Assembly: GCF_000621665.1 (NCBI RefSeq)
Contig: NZ_JHXQ01000002.1
Span: 62,001 to 126,000 of the forward strand
Direction of reading: 5' to 3'
Length of the DNA stretch: 64,000 bases
Origin: Allorhizobium undicola ORS 992 = ATCC 700741
Lineage (GTDB): Bacteria; Pseudomonadota; Alphaproteobacteria; Rhizobiales; Rhizobiaceae
This document shows positions 19,016 to 28,534 of the stretch, piece after piece. The notes under the pieces were generated by a model. The model ran no database searches and was not told where the DNA came from. It was given only the letters and a program-made list of their open reading frames with translations. How positions within the stretch are numbered: the stretch's first letter is position 1; every line of letters starts with the position of its first letter. The position numbers and the translations under genes were made by a program.

Positions 19016-20547
19016 CCGCCTCCTTCGCCAACCCGGTTCTGGTAATCGGCAGCGGGCTTGCCGGATTGATGACGGCGCTCAGCCTTGCGCCGCTGCCTGT
19101 GCTTCTCGTAACCCGCGCGCTGGCCGGTGGCGAGAGTTCCAGCCAGTGGGCGCAGGGCGGCGTTGCCGCAGCGCTTGGCGCCGATGACGATGCGGAACGC
19201 CATGGCGAAGATACACTGGCGGCGGGCGATGGGCTTTGCGATTCGCACGCCGTGCGGGCTGTGACGGGCGCGGCACGCAGCGCCATTGAGGCGCTCCAGA
19301 GCTTTGGCGTGCGTTTCGATTTCAACCCTGATGGCACGCTGGCCGCAGGGCTTGAGGCAGCCCATAGCCGTCGCCGCATTCTGCATGTCGGCGGTGACGG
19401 GTCTGGCGCGGAGATCGTGCGCGCGCTTGTGGCGCGAGCACAGGAAACGCCCTCGATCCGCATTGTGGAAGCAAGTCTGGTGCGCCATCTGCTGACCCGG
19501 CAGGGCAGTGTGTGTGGCGCCCTCGTTACCGGGCCGCAAGGCGATGATGTGATCGCGGCAAGCCGCATCGTGCTTGCCACGGGCGGGCTTGGCGGCCTTT
19601 TCGAGGCAACCACCAATCCCTGCGGTCATCTTGGGCAGGGCGTGGCATTGGCCGCCCGCGCCGGTGCCGTGCTGGCCGATATGGAATTCGTGCAGTTTCA
19701 TCCCACGGCGCTTGAAGGCCGGACCCGGCCGCTCGGCCTCATCAGCGAGGCGGTTCGCGGCGAAGGCGCAATCCTCGTCAATGAACGGGGTGAGAGGTTC
19801 ATGTCGGCCTGGCCGGGAGCCGAACTGGCGGCCCGCGATGTGGTGGCCCGCGCCATCAGCGCGCAATTGCAGCGTGGAGGCAAGGTTTTTCTCGATGCCC
19901 GCGCAGCGCTCGGCCATGGTTTTGCGGCGAGATTTCCTGCCATCCATGCGCTTTGCATGGAAGCAGGGGTTGATCCGGCGGTTCAGCCGGTGCCGGTGCG
20001 GCCCGCGGCCCATTACCACATGGGTGGCGTTTTGACGGATCTGAACGGGCGCACCAGCCTTTCCGGGCTGTGGGCGGCAGGCGAGGTGGCCTGCACCGGC
20101 CTGCATGGCGCAAACCGGCTGGCCAGCAATTCGCTGCTGGAAGCTGCCGTCATGGGTGCGCGGGTTGCGGCAGATATTCGCCGGATGAGCGTGCCGGAGG
20201 TAATTTCTCCCGTACCGGTCCCAGCCTGTTGTGCGCAGGATGATGGTGCTGAGGTCCGTGCCATCACGTCAGCCCATCTTGGTGTCCTGCGGCATGAGGC
20301 TGGCTTGCGTGCGGCCGTGGAGGGCCTTTTACCGCTTGCCACTGCCGATGGGCCACAGCGGGATGCGGCAATCGTTGCCCTTTGCATGGCGGTGTTTGCC
20401 CATGAAAGGCGGGAATCGCGCGGCGCCCATGCCCGTACGGATTATCCGCTGCCACAGCCCGACGCTTCACGCCAGTTCATGAGCCTTGATGCCGTGCTGG
20501 TCCGCGCCCGCGCCATTCTTTCCCATTCTCATGCTCGGAGTGCCTGA
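19012..20547 (+). CDS. nadB: L-aspartate oxidase
   Basis: 511 residues. The FAD-binding motif [15 protein letters not shown] opens the protein, followed by [23 protein letters not shown] and [25 protein letters not shown], all typical of the succinate dehydrogenase/NadB flavoprotein family. It oxidises L-aspartate to iminoaspartate for NadA. It overlaps nadA (ATGA) and is followed by nadC one base after its stop, so the three proteins are probably translationally coupled. Confidence 0.96.
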   Translation: MTASFANPVLVIGSGLAGLMTALSLAPLPVLLVTRALAGGESSSQWAQGGVAAALGADDDAERHGEDTLAAGDGLCDSHAVRAVTGAARSAIEALQSFGVRFDFNPDGTLAAGLEAAHSRRRILHVGGDGSGAEIVRALVARAQETPSIRIVEASLVRHLLTRQGSVCGALVTGPQGDDVIAASRIVLATGGLGGLFEATTNPCGHLGQGVALAARAGAVLADMEFVQFHPTALEGRTRPLGLISEAVRGEGAILVNERGERFMSAWPGAELAARDVVARAISAQLQRGGKVFLDARAALGHGFAARFPAIHALCMEAGVDPAVQPVPVRPAAHYHMGGVLTDLNGRTSLSGLWAAGEVACTGLHGANRLASNSLLEAAVMGARVAADIRRMSVPEVISPVPVPACCAQDDGAEVRAITSAHLGVLRHEAGLRAAVEGLLPLATADGPQRDAAIVALCMAVFAHERRESRGAHARTDYPLPQPDASRQFMSLDAVLVRARAILSHSHARSA

Positions 20548-20548
20548 C

Positions 20549-21403
20549 ATGTCCTCATTTAACCTGCCGCGCCTGATGGTGGAGCCTCTTGTTCGCAATG
20601 CCCTGCTGGAAGATCTCGGCCTTGCGGGCGACGTGACCTCCAATGCCGTCATTACCCCGGACCATTGCTGCAAGGTCGTCATGGCGGTTCGACAAGACGG
20701 CGTGGTTGCCGGACTGGACGTTGCAGCGCTGGCTTTTCATCTTGTCGATCCTGAAATCCGCTTCGAAGCTCATGTCAGGGATGGCGAAAAGGCTGCGGCC
20801 GGAACGGTTCTCGCAACCATGACCGGCCGCTCCCGCGCCTTGCTGACAGCAGAACGGGTGGCGCTGAATTTTCTCGGGCATCTTTCGGGCATTGCAACAA
20901 TAACAGGGCAGGTGGTGCAGGCCGTGGCCCACACGAAGGCAGCGGTGGTCTGTACCCGCAAGACCACGCCCGGCCTGCGGGCGCTGGAAAAATATGCTGT
21001 CCGGATGGGCGGCGGCATGAACCACCGGTTCGCCCTTTGCGATGCCGTTCTTATCAAGGACAACCACATTGCAATTGCCGGTGGGGTGAAAGAAGCCCTG
21101 CGGCGTGCCAAGGCCAATGCGGGGCATATGCTGAAAATCGAAGTAGAGGTCGATCGCTTCGACCAATTGCGCGAAGCCATGGAAGAGGGCGCCGATGCTG
21201 TGCTTCTTGATAACATGACGCCAGCGCAACTGCGCGAGGCGGTGGATTTTATCGCGGGCAGGGCAATTGCCGAGGCATCGGGCGGCATAACGCTGGCCAA
21301 TGCGGCAGCTGTGGCGGAAAGCGGCGTAGACCTGCTATCCATGGGTTGGCTGACGCATTCCGCGCCGGTGTTGGATATAGGGCTCGATTTCGAGGCGATG
21401 TGA
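20549..21403 (+). CDS. nadC: Nicotinate-nucleotide pyrophosphorylase (carboxylating)
   Basis: 284 residues. LLEDLGLAGDVTSNAVI, ERVALNFLGHLSGIAT, TRKTTPGLRALEKYAVRMGGG and the phosphate-binding SGGITLANAAAVAESGVD are family signatures. NadC converts quinolinate and PRPP to nicotinate mononucleotide. The start at 20549 is chosen because it follows the nadB stop directly and begins MSSFNLPRLMVEPLV; the longer frame would overlap nadB by about 60 bp. Confidence 0.96.
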   Translation: MSSFNLPRLMVEPLVRNALLEDLGLAGDVTSNAVITPDHCCKVVMAVRQDGVVAGLDVAALAFHLVDPEIRFEAHVRDGEKAAAGTVLATMTGRSRALLTAERVALNFLGHLSGIATITGQVVQAVAHTKAAVVCTRKTTPGLRALEKYAVRMGGGMNHRFALCDAVLIKDNHIAIAGGVKEALRRAKANAGHMLKIEVEVDRFDQLREAMEEGADAVLLDNMTPAQLREAVDFIAGRAIAEASGGITLANAAAVAESGVDLLSMGWLTHSAPVLDIGLDFEAM

Positions 21404-21742
21404 AGACTGTGGCGGGGCTTGGCGCAGTGCGTCATGACCAGAAATGGTCGATGTGGATTGGTTCGATTTCACGTCTCATTCATGACCTCTCTCTAAAGTT
21501 CTCAACGCATTTGCGGGCTGGAAACCAGCATCCGCTCTGCCTGGAAATGCGCTGATACCAAGGGTCATTGAAAATGACTCTTGGTATTCCCTTTTCGAAT
21601 GTCTCAAGCCCCGGACGCAATTGAGATATTCGAAAAATCTTCAGGGTGAGGATGCGTGAGCATCTTCGAACCTTGGTATGAATTGTGGGCGTGAGGCGAG
21701 GGGTTCCCTCGCTTTGGATTGAGATTTTTCTCGGGGGTATTC
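21404..21742. other. Gene-free stretch after nadC
   Basis: 339 bp without a supported gene. It is dominated by repeat family A copy 1 (21555-21679); the remainder has no terminator with a T run and no coding signal that I can defend. Confidence 0.6.
21555..21679. repeat. Palindromic repeat, family A (copy 1), 125 bp
   Basis: It starts with the hairpin ATACCAAGGGTCATT GAA AATGACTCTTGGTAT, continues with a TCGAATGTCTCAAG...TTGAGATATTCGA stem and a GATGCGTGAGCATC stem, and ends CGAACCTTGGTAT so that the termini ATACCAAGG and CCTTGGTAT are also inverted. Copy 2 at 42515-42639 has exactly the same length; copy 3 at 36337-36565 is interrupted by repeat B. Confidence 0.88.
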
Positions 21743-22075
21743 ATGAAAAAACTGCTGCTGGCACTCGGGCTTTCGGCCCTGGCCACCCTTCCCGCTTCTG
21801 CCAGCGATTATGCCTTCCGGCTGCACAATCGCGCCAACGGCTACACGATCAACGGCTTTTACACCTATCAGAACGGCCGGTGGAGCGATAACTGGCTGAA
21901 CAGCCGTATCCGGCCTGGCGAGGCGGTCAATATGGACTGGTTCAGCAATGAGGGCGATTGCGTCGTGCCGTTCCGGGTAAGCTGGGACGATTACGGCGCT
22001 GAAGACTTCAAGGTGGACTGGTGCAAGAACGTCAACAATATCTACATGAAAGATAAGGGTTTCACCTGGGATTAG
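21743..22075 (+). CDS. Small secreted protein of unknown function
   Basis: 110 residues with a signal peptide (MKKLLLALGLSALATLPASA). The mature 90 residues (SDYAFRLHNRANGYTINGFYTYQ...) are rich in aromatic residues and Asn, with two cysteines (EGDCVVPF and DWCKNVN) that could form a disulfide. I do not recognise a family with certainty; the pattern of a short beta-rich periplasmic domain is seen in unannotated alphaproteobacterial proteins. The start is the only one that gives a signal peptide. It is convergent with tam, whose stop is 31 bp away. Confidence 0.7.
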   Translation: MKKLLLALGLSALATLPASASDYAFRLHNRANGYTINGFYTYQNGRWSDNWLNSRIRPGEAVNMDWFSNEGDCVVPFRVSWDDYGAEDFKVDWCKNVNNIYMKDKGFTWD

Positions 22076-22106
22076 AGCCTTTGGCTGCGGCCCGATACCC
22101 GCCTCT

Positions 22107-22877
22107 TCAGCCTTTCTGTGCAAGGATGAAGAGGCGGGGGAAGGGCAAAAGCACCTTGCCATCTTTCAACGGCGGATAGGCCCGCGCCAGCCGGCTGCGA
22201 TAGCGGTTGAGAAAATCGGGCCGCTCCTCGTCGCAAAGCGGTTCGATAAACGGTCGCAGACCGGTACCCTTTACCCACTCGACCACCGCATCGACGCCAT
22301 CCAGCGGATGATTGTAAATGGTGTGCCATATGTCCAGCCTGGCGCAATGTGGCTTGAGTGCCTCGTAATATTCCTCCGCCGTGGCCATCGGGGTGCGGGC
22401 CACCGTTTGCAGTTTTTCGGCCCACGGCTCCTGCGCGGCCACCTCGCGCATCAGCACATGCAGCGGTTCCATCAGATTGTCGGGCATCTGGATCGCCAGC
22501 ACGCCGCCAGCGGCCAATGCCTTGTCGAGCAGGCTCTGCATGACCGCCATGCGATCTGGCACCCATTGAAAAACCGCATTGGAGAACAGCACGTCCACAG
22601 GCTCTTCGGGCTGCCAGTGGCTTGCATCCGCCTGATAGAAATCAATTCCGGCAAGGGTTTTGCGGGCCTTCGCCAGCATGTCGGGGGAGGTGTCGAAACC
22701 TGAAATCACCGCGTCAGGAAACCGGCTGGCCAGAAGGGCGGTGGAGTTGCCGGGACCGCAGCCGATATCGACAATACGGCCGGGGCTGGCAAGCGGGATC
22801 TGTGCCAGAAGATCGCGGGCAGGGCGGCTGCGCTCATCGTTGAACTTCAGATATTGGGCAGCCGACCAGTCATTCAT
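22107..22877 (-). CDS. tam: Trans-aconitate 2-methyltransferase
   Basis: 256 residues. MNDWSAAQYLKFNDERSRPARDLLAQIP is the characteristic N-terminus, followed by the SAM-binding motif VDIGCGPGNSTALLA near residue 37 and LFSNAVFQWVPD. The enzyme methylates trans-aconitate, a toxic by-product of the citric acid cycle that inhibits aconitase. The start at 22877 fits the family; the longer frame reaches back into the intergenic hairpin. It lies downstream of maeB on the same strand with a weak terminator between. Confidence 0.92.
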   Translation of the reverse strand: MNDWSAAQYLKFNDERSRPARDLLAQIPLASPGRIVDIGCGPGNSTALLASRFPDAVISGFDTSPDMLAKARKTLAGIDFYQADASHWQPEEPVDVLFSNAVFQWVPDRMAVMQSLLDKALAAGGVLAIQMPDNLMEPLHVLMREVAAQEPWAEKLQTVARTPMATAEEYYEALKPHCARLDIWHTIYNHPLDGVDAVVEWVKGTGLRPFIEPLCDEERPDFLNRYRSRLARAYPPLKDGKVLLPFPRLFILAQKG

Positions 22878-22897
22878 GCAATGAGCCTCCAGAAAGA

Positions 22898-22925
22898 GCC
22901 GGGCTGACTTGCCCGGCCCGGAGGG
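22898..22925 (-). terminator. Possible weak terminator between maeB and tam
   Basis: A 7 bp perfect stem (GCCGGGC / GCCCGGC) with a 6 nt loop lies just after the maeB stop. On the minus strand it is followed by CTCTTTCT, a broken U tract, so termination may be partial. Confidence 0.45.
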
Positions 22926-22926
22926 A

Positions 22927-25230
22927 TCATTCTGCCTGATTGGCTTCCACCACGGCAAGGGCGGCCATGTTCACGACACCGCGAGACGTCACCGAAGTGG
23001 AAAGCACATGCGCGGGCATGGCCGCACCCAGCAGGATCGGCCCCACATGCAGGGCATCCGTCATGGTGCGGACAAGGCCAAGCGAGATGTTGGCGGCATC
23101 GAGGTTGGGGAAGACCAGAAGATTGGCCTCGCCCTGCAAGGTGCTGTCCGGCATGGCGCGACGGCGAAGGGCATCGGAAAGGGCGGACCCACCCTGCATT
23201 TCGCCATCCACTTCCAGATCGGGCGCGTCCTGATGCAGGATTTCCAATGCAGCGCGCATCTTGCGTGCGCTTTCGGAATCACGCGAGCCGAAATTGGAGT
23301 GGGATAGCAGAGCAGCCTTCGGCGTAATGCCGAAGCGGCGAATGGTCTGGGCCGCCAGAATGGTCATCTCGGCGATTTCTTCGGCGGATGGATTTTCCGT
23401 TACGAAAGTATCGGTCATGAAAATGGCGCCACGCTGCGAAATCAGCAGGCTGAGGCCCGAGAAATCCCGGACGTTCGGCTTCTTGCCGATGATTTGCTGC
23501 ACGTCGTGCACATGGCGGTCAAACCGGCCTTCCAGCCCGCAAATCAGCGCATCGGCTTCACTGCGTCTGACGGAAAGGGCGCCGATCACGGTGTTGTTCG
23601 TACGCACGATCGTTCGTGCCGCTTCCGGGTTGATGCCGGCGCGACCGACGAGGGCGAAGTAGTCATCCACATATTCGCGGTAGCGCGGATCGTCTTCCGG
23701 ATTGACGATGGCGAAGTCCACGCCCGGACGGATACGCAGGCCGAAACGCTGCAAGCGGGTTTCGACGATCTGCGGACGGCCAATGAGGATCGGCTCGCCG
23801 ATCCCGTCTTCCAGCAGGACCTGGGCGGCACGCAATACGCGCTCATCTTCGCCTTCGGCGAAGATCACCCGCTTCTTCGCCGCTGTCTTGGCGTTGGCGA
23901 AGATCGGCTTCATGATGAAGCCGGAGCGGAAGACGAAGCGGTTCAACTGGTCGAGGTAGGCGTCGTAATCGGCAATGGGCCGGCGTGCGACGCCGCTTTC
24001 CTCGGCGGCCTTGGCAACGGCGGGCGCAATGCGCAGGATAAGGCGCGGATCGAACGGCGAGGGAATGAGGTATTGCGCCCCGAACGTCGGCGTATCGCCC
24101 GTATAGGCCTTGGCGGCCACTTCCGAAACTTCCTCGCGTGCAAGTGCTGCAATGGCCTTTACGGCGGCCATTTTCATCTGCTCGTTGATGGTTGTTGCGC
24201 CGCAATCCAGCGCGCCCCGGAAGATATAGGGGAAGCACAGAACGTTATTGACCTGGTTCGGATAGTCCGAACGGCCCGTGCAGATCATCGCATCGGGGCG
24301 GGCGGTGCGCGCCTCTTCCGGCATGATTTCCGGCTTCGGATTGGCCAGCGCCATGATCAGCGGCTTTTCAGCCATCTGCGCCAGCAGTTCGGGCTTCAGC
24401 ACGCCAGCGGCGGAAAGGCCGAGGAACACATCCGCGCCGCCGATGCTCTCGGCCAGCGTCCGCTTGTCGCTTTCCTGCGCGTAGATTTCCTTCCACCGGT
24501 CCATCAACTCGTTGCGGCCCTTGTAAACGAGGCCTTCGATGTCATGCACCCAGATGTTTTCGCGCCGCGCGCCCAGCTCCACCAGCAGGTTGAGGCAGGC
24601 AAGGGCCGCCGCACCGGCGCCCGAAGTGACGATCTTGACGTTGGAAATAGACTTTCCAGCCAGCTCAAGCCCGTTCAGCACCGCAGCCGCCACGATGATG
24701 GCCGTGCCGTGCTGGTCGTCGTGGAAAACCGGAATATTCATCTTGTCGCGCAATTGCTGCTCGATCTCGAAGCATTCCGGCGCCTTGATGTCTTCCAGAT
24801 TGATGCCGCCGAAGGTCGGCTCCAGGGCCGAAACGGTGGAGACCATGCCATCGACGCTCAGGGCATCGACCTCGATGTCGAACACATCGATGCCGGCGAA
24901 TTTCTTGAAGAGAACGGCCTTGCCTTCCATGACCGGCTTGGAGGCCAGCGGGCCGATATTGCCAAGCCCAAGGACTGCGGTGCCATTGGAAATGACGGCA
25001 ACCAGATTGGAGCGGGCCGTATAATCGTCGGCGGCGGCGGGGTTGTCGCGAATGGCAAGACAGGGGGCGGCCACGCCCGGCGAATAGGCCAGCGCCAGAT
25101 CGCGCTGATTGCCCAGCGGCTTGGTGGGCTGGATCTCCAGCTTACCGGGCCGCGGGTGAAGGTGATAGAACAGGGCCTGGGAATCCAGGTCGCCGGACGG
25201 TGTGGATGTCTTTGTCTTGTCTTCTGTCAT
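22927..25230 (-). CDS. maeB: NADP-dependent malic enzyme with phosphotransacetylase-like domain
   Basis: 767 residues, the length of the multidomain MaeB/TME type. The malic-enzyme half has LALAYSPGVAAPCLAI, VFHDDQHGTAIIVAAAVLNGL and the NADP motif SGAGAAALACLNLLVELG. The C-terminal half from about residue 440 (KKRVIFAEGEDERVLRAAQVLLEDGIGEPILIGR) is the phosphate acetyltransferase-like regulatory domain. It decarboxylates malate to pyruvate. In related rhizobia the PTA-like part mediates acetyl-CoA control. Confidence 0.96.
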   Translation of the reverse strand: MTEDKTKTSTPSGDLDSQALFYHLHPRPGKLEIQPTKPLGNQRDLALAYSPGVAAPCLAIRDNPAAADDYTARSNLVAVISNGTAVLGLGNIGPLASKPVMEGKAVLFKKFAGIDVFDIEVDALSVDGMVSTVSALEPTFGGINLEDIKAPECFEIEQQLRDKMNIPVFHDDQHGTAIIVAAAVLNGLELAGKSISNVKIVTSGAGAAALACLNLLVELGARRENIWVHDIEGLVYKGRNELMDRWKEIYAQESDKRTLAESIGGADVFLGLSAAGVLKPELLAQMAEKPLIMALANPKPEIMPEEARTARPDAMICTGRSDYPNQVNNVLCFPYIFRGALDCGATTINEQMKMAAVKAIAALAREEVSEVAAKAYTGDTPTFGAQYLIPSPFDPRLILRIAPAVAKAAEESGVARRPIADYDAYLDQLNRFVFRSGFIMKPIFANAKTAAKKRVIFAEGEDERVLRAAQVLLEDGIGEPILIGRPQIVETRLQRFGLRIRPGVDFAIVNPEDDPRYREYVDDYFALVGRAGINPEAARTIVRTNNTVIGALSVRRSEADALICGLEGRFDRHVHDVQQIIGKKPNVRDFSGLSLLISQRGAIFMTDTFVTENPSAEEIAEMTILAAQTIRRFGITPKAALLSHSNFGSRDSESARKMRAALEILHQDAPDLEVDGEMQGGSALSDALRRRAMPDSTLQGEANLLVFPNLDAANISLGLVRTMTDALHVGPILLGAAMPAHVLSTSVTSRGVVNMAALAVVEANQAE

Positions 25231-25521
25231 CGTCTTGCCGTTTCGTTCTTTCTCTTTGGCCCCGTCATACTACAAAAGTTCCCTTGAGCCAGAAGATATT
25301 TCGGGCATCGGGTAATTGTTCCCGAGCCGAGTTGCAAGGGAAGCGGGTCGCCGGATGGCGGTGGGCGGGCGGAGACTGCCGCATCCGGTGAGCGAATTCC
25401 ATAGGCGAATTTCCTGTAAAGGATGAAGAGAACCGGCGGTGTCATCATCCTGAAATACGAGTCTGGTTTTGAAAGCGCATGGGCGACGAGCGCGAAAAGG
25501 GGCAGTTGCGTGAGCGAGGCG

Positions 25522-26373
25522 ATGGACAACCACTCCGCGGAAACGCGGCATGTAAGAACTCTCTTCATCTCCGATATTCATCTTGGCTCCAAGGCTGCCA
25601 AGACGGATTTCCTGCTGGATTTCCTGCGCATCTATGAGGCGGAAACCATCGTGCTGGTTGGCGACATCGTCGATGGCTGGAGGCTGAAGCGCAGCTGGTA
25701 CTGGCCGCAGGGCTGCAATGATGTGGTGCAAAAACTGCTGCGCAAGGCGCGCAAGGGCACGCGCATTGTATATATCCCCGGAAATCACGACGAGTTTCTC
25801 CGGGATTTCCCCGGAACCCATTTCGGCGGCATAGAAGTCAAGGACCGTATCATTCACGAAGCGGCAGACGGCAAGCGTTACCTCATTCTCCATGGCGATG
25901 AATTCGATGTCGTGGTGCGCAATGCCCGCCTGCTCGCCTATCTGGGTGACTGGGCCTATGACATGGCGATCGCCATCAATGTCGGGCTATCGGCAATACG
26001 TCGCAAACTGGGTATGCCTTACTGGTCGTTTTCTGCCTGGGCAAAGCTTCAGGTCAAACATGCGGTGAATTTCATTGGCGAATTCCAGCGTGTCGTGGTG
26101 GAGGAGGCGCGCCGCGCCGATGTGGATGGCGTCATTTGCGGCCATATCCATCATGCCGTCATCGCGGAGATGGATGGAATTTCCTATATCAATACAGGCG
26201 ACTGGGTGGAAAGCTGTACGGCGGTGGTGGAGCATTTCGACGGCAGTCTGGAATTGATAGAATGGGGAGAGCGTTATCAGACGCAGCCCGAAGTGAAAAT
26301 GCTTGCCAGGCCCACCGTGATTCGGACCCCGCAGGAGCCGGTCATCGTCGCCGCAGAGCGCAGCATGGCCTGA
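25522..26373 (+). CDS. LpxH-like metallophosphoesterase (UDP-2,3-diacylglucosamine diphosphatase family)
   Basis: 283 residues with all calcineurin-like metal motifs: LFISDIHLGSKAAK, VLVGDIVDGWRLK, IYIPGNHDEFLRD, YLILHGDEFDVVV and ICGHIHHAVIAEM. Family annotation is UDP-2,3-diacylglucosamine diphosphatase, but alphaproteobacteria often use the unrelated LpxI for that lipid A step, so the substrate here is uncertain. A GTG at 25510 preceded by AAGGGG is an alternative start four codons upstream. It is divergent from maeB and precedes the Mla operon on the same strand. Confidence 0.85.
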   Translation: MDNHSAETRHVRTLFISDIHLGSKAAKTDFLLDFLRIYEAETIVLVGDIVDGWRLKRSWYWPQGCNDVVQKLLRKARKGTRIVYIPGNHDEFLRDFPGTHFGGIEVKDRIIHEAADGKRYLILHGDEFDVVVRNARLLAYLGDWAYDMAIAINVGLSAIRRKLGMPYWSFSAWAKLQVKHAVNFIGEFQRVVVEEARRADVDGVICGHIHHAVIAEMDGISYINTGDWVESCTAVVEHFDGSLELIEWGERYQTQPEVKMLARPTVIRTPQEPVIVAAERSMA

Positions 26374-26577
26374 AAACGGCACGGTCTTCGGCTCAGACCA
26401 GAAAAAGCCTGTGTATGACACTGTTGCCGAAGGGTTACGGAAAGCTTTTCCTGCTGCGTGTGAGTGGAATTGCGCCGTGGGCAGGATATATTCTCCTTGG
26501 CCTCGGAGAAACCCCCGATAGGCTCAATCTGTCATGGCTTTGAAAGTTTGTCCCAATTGACGTCCACGACTGCCGAA

Positions 26578-27699
26578 ATGGCTTCGGTCGAAACCGAACC
26601 GCTGGAAGGGGATGCCGGATTAAGGCTTCGCCTTACGGGAGAATGGCGCAATGACACCATTCATGCCGTGCTGCCGCAACTGGCCGAAATAGAAGGTTCC
26701 GCTCCGGCGCGAACCGAAATCGATCTCTCCGGCCTGACCCGGCTGGATACGTCCGGCGCCTGGATCATCAGGCGGATGCAGCTTGCCGCCCGCGATGGTG
26801 GCCGCGTAACGATTTCGGGCGGCAGCGACGTCATGCGGGAGCTGATTGCCGCCTTGCCGGAACAGCCGCCGCTTCCGGAAATCAGAAAGGACACCCGGCC
26901 GCTCGCCCAGAAAATACTGGAGCCGGTGGGCAAGGGAACGATTGCCCTTTGGGACGACATCGTCGCCATGAGCTTCGTGCTTGGCTCGGCGGTGCGCGGC
27001 ACCCAGTCCAAGGAAAAGCGCGGCAGCGCCTCCCTGGCCTCCATCGTCAACCAGATGGATCACATGGGTGTGCGGGCGGTGCCGATCATTACGCTCATGT
27101 CGTTTCTCATCGGCGCCATCATTGCCCAGCAGGGCGCGTTTCAGCTTCGCTATTTCGGCGCGGAAGTCTTTGTGGTCGATCTGGTCGGCATCCTGCAATT
27201 GCGCGAAATCGGCGTTTTGCTGACAGCCATCATGATTGCCGGGCGTTCCGGTTCGGCGATCACCGCCGAAATCGGCTCGATGAAGATGCGCGAGGAAATC
27301 GACGCGCTCAAGGTCATCGGCCTCAATCCCATCGGCGTTCTGGTCCTGCCGCGTCTGGTGGCGCTGGTGGTGGTGCTGCCGCTGCTGACGATCATTGCCA
27401 ATTTCGCCGCGCTCTATGGCGCGGCCATCGTCTCCTGGGTCTATTCGGGCATTACATTCCAGGTTTTCCTGTCCCGCCTGCACGAGGCCGTCGATTTTTC
27501 GACGCTGATGGCGGGCATGATCAAGGCGCCCTTCATGGCCGTCATCATTGCCATCGTGGCGGCGGTGGAGGGCATGAAGGTCGGCGGCAGCGCCGAATCG
27601 CTTGGCCAGCATGTTACTGCCGCGGTGGTCAAATCCATCTTCGTCGTCATTCTCGTGGACGGGCTTTTCGCCATGTTCTACGGGGCGATCAATTTCTAG
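26578..27699 (+). CDS. mlaE: Mla/MCE-type ABC transporter permease with N-terminal STAS domain (MlaB-MlaE fusion)
   Basis: 373 residues. The first 110 form a STAS domain (RTEIDLSGLTRLDTSGAWIIRRMQ), the counterpart of MlaB in E. coli; the rest is the MlaE permease with about five membrane helices (IITLMSFLIGAIIAQQGAF, YSGITFQVFLSRLHEAVDFSTLMAG). With the next three genes it forms an inner-membrane lipid transporter moving phospholipids between inner and outer membrane. The ATG at 26578 is chosen; a TTG at 26557 is possible. The ATP-binding gene begins 9 bp after its stop. Confidence 0.92.
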   Translation: MASVETEPLEGDAGLRLRLTGEWRNDTIHAVLPQLAEIEGSAPARTEIDLSGLTRLDTSGAWIIRRMQLAARDGGRVTISGGSDVMRELIAALPEQPPLPEIRKDTRPLAQKILEPVGKGTIALWDDIVAMSFVLGSAVRGTQSKEKRGSASLASIVNQMDHMGVRAVPIITLMSFLIGAIIAQQGAFQLRYFGAEVFVVDLVGILQLREIGVLLTAIMIAGRSGSAITAEIGSMKMREEIDALKVIGLNPIGVLVLPRLVALVVVLPLLTIIANFAALYGAAIVSWVYSGITFQVFLSRLHEAVDFSTLMAGMIKAPFMAVIIAIVAAVEGMKVGGSAESLGQHVTAAVVKSIFVVILVDGLFAMFYGAINF

Positions 27700-27708
27700 G
27701 AGATGGCG

Positions 27709-28524
27709 ATGGCTGAAACCGGTCACGACAAAGCAGAGCGGGAGGCGGTTCTATCCGTGCGCGGCCTCACGGTCGGCTTCGGCGACAAGCTGGTTCTCGA
27801 CAATCTCGATCTCGATGTCTATCGCGGCGAGGTGCTTGGCTTCATCGGCCCGTCGGGGGCGGGAAAATCCGTGCTGATGCGCACGGTGTTGCGGCTGCTC
27901 CAGCGCCGTTCCGGAACGATTCGCATTCTGGGCGCCGATTATGACAGCGTTTCAGACGCCGAGCGTGCCGCGCTGGACACGCGCCTTGGTGTTCTTTTCC
28001 AGCACGGCGCATTGTTTTCCGCGCTGACGGTGAAGGAAAACATTCAGCTTCCCATGCGCGAATATCTGAAACTTCCGCAATCTCTGATGGATGAGCTGGC
28101 TTACCTGAAGATCCAGATGGTCGGCCTCAATCCCGATGCGGGAGACAAGTACCCGTCCGAGCTTTCGGGCGGCATGATAAAGCGCGCCGGCCTTGCGCGC
28201 GCGCTTGCACTCGATCCCGATCTCGTTTTCCTCGATGAGCCGACATCCGGCCTGGACCCCATCGGTGCGGCGGAATTCGACGACCTCATTGCCAGACTGC
28301 GCGATACGCTGGGGCTGACCGTCTATATGGTCACACACGATCTCGACAGTCTGTTTTCCGTCTGCGACCGCATTGCCGTGCTGGGGCAGAAACGGGTATT
28401 GGTTGAAGGACCGCTAACCGATATGCTCGAATGCGACGACGACTGGGTTAAATCCTATTTCCGGGGAAAGCGCGCGCGCGCCATTCCAAAACAAGAACAA
28501 GCCCGCAACCTGCACCGCGACTGA
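27709..28524 (+). CDS. mlaF: Mla/MCE-type ABC transporter ATP-binding protein
   Basis: 271 residues with Walker A GPSGAGKSVLMR, signature LSGGMIKRAGLARALALDPDLVFLDEPTSGLDP and the switch histidine in MVTHDLDSL. It powers lipid transport by MlaE. Of two in-frame ATG codons, 27709 is chosen because AGGAG (27698-27702) lies 6 nt before it but directly abuts the first. The C-terminus is basic (RGKRARAIPKQEQARNLHRD). The MCE gene starts 10 bp after its stop. Confidence 0.95.
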   Translation: MAETGHDKAEREAVLSVRGLTVGFGDKLVLDNLDLDVYRGEVLGFIGPSGAGKSVLMRTVLRLLQRRSGTIRILGADYDSVSDAERAALDTRLGVLFQHGALFSALTVKENIQLPMREYLKLPQSLMDELAYLKIQMVGLNPDAGDKYPSELSGGMIKRAGLARALALDPDLVFLDEPTSGLDPIGAAEFDDLIARLRDTLGLTVYMVTHDLDSLFSVCDRIAVLGQKRVLVEGPLTDMLECDDDWVKSYFRGKRARAIPKQEQARNLHRD

Positions 28525-28534
28525 TTGAGAACCC

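Noticed and set aside
22098-22138. 12 bp inverted repeat at the end of tam as a terminator
   Set aside because: A 17 nt loop and no T run on either strand; most of it lies within coding sequence.
23494-25287. 597-codon open frame antisense to maeB
   Set aside because: No motif, and the opposite strand has a full-length malic enzyme.
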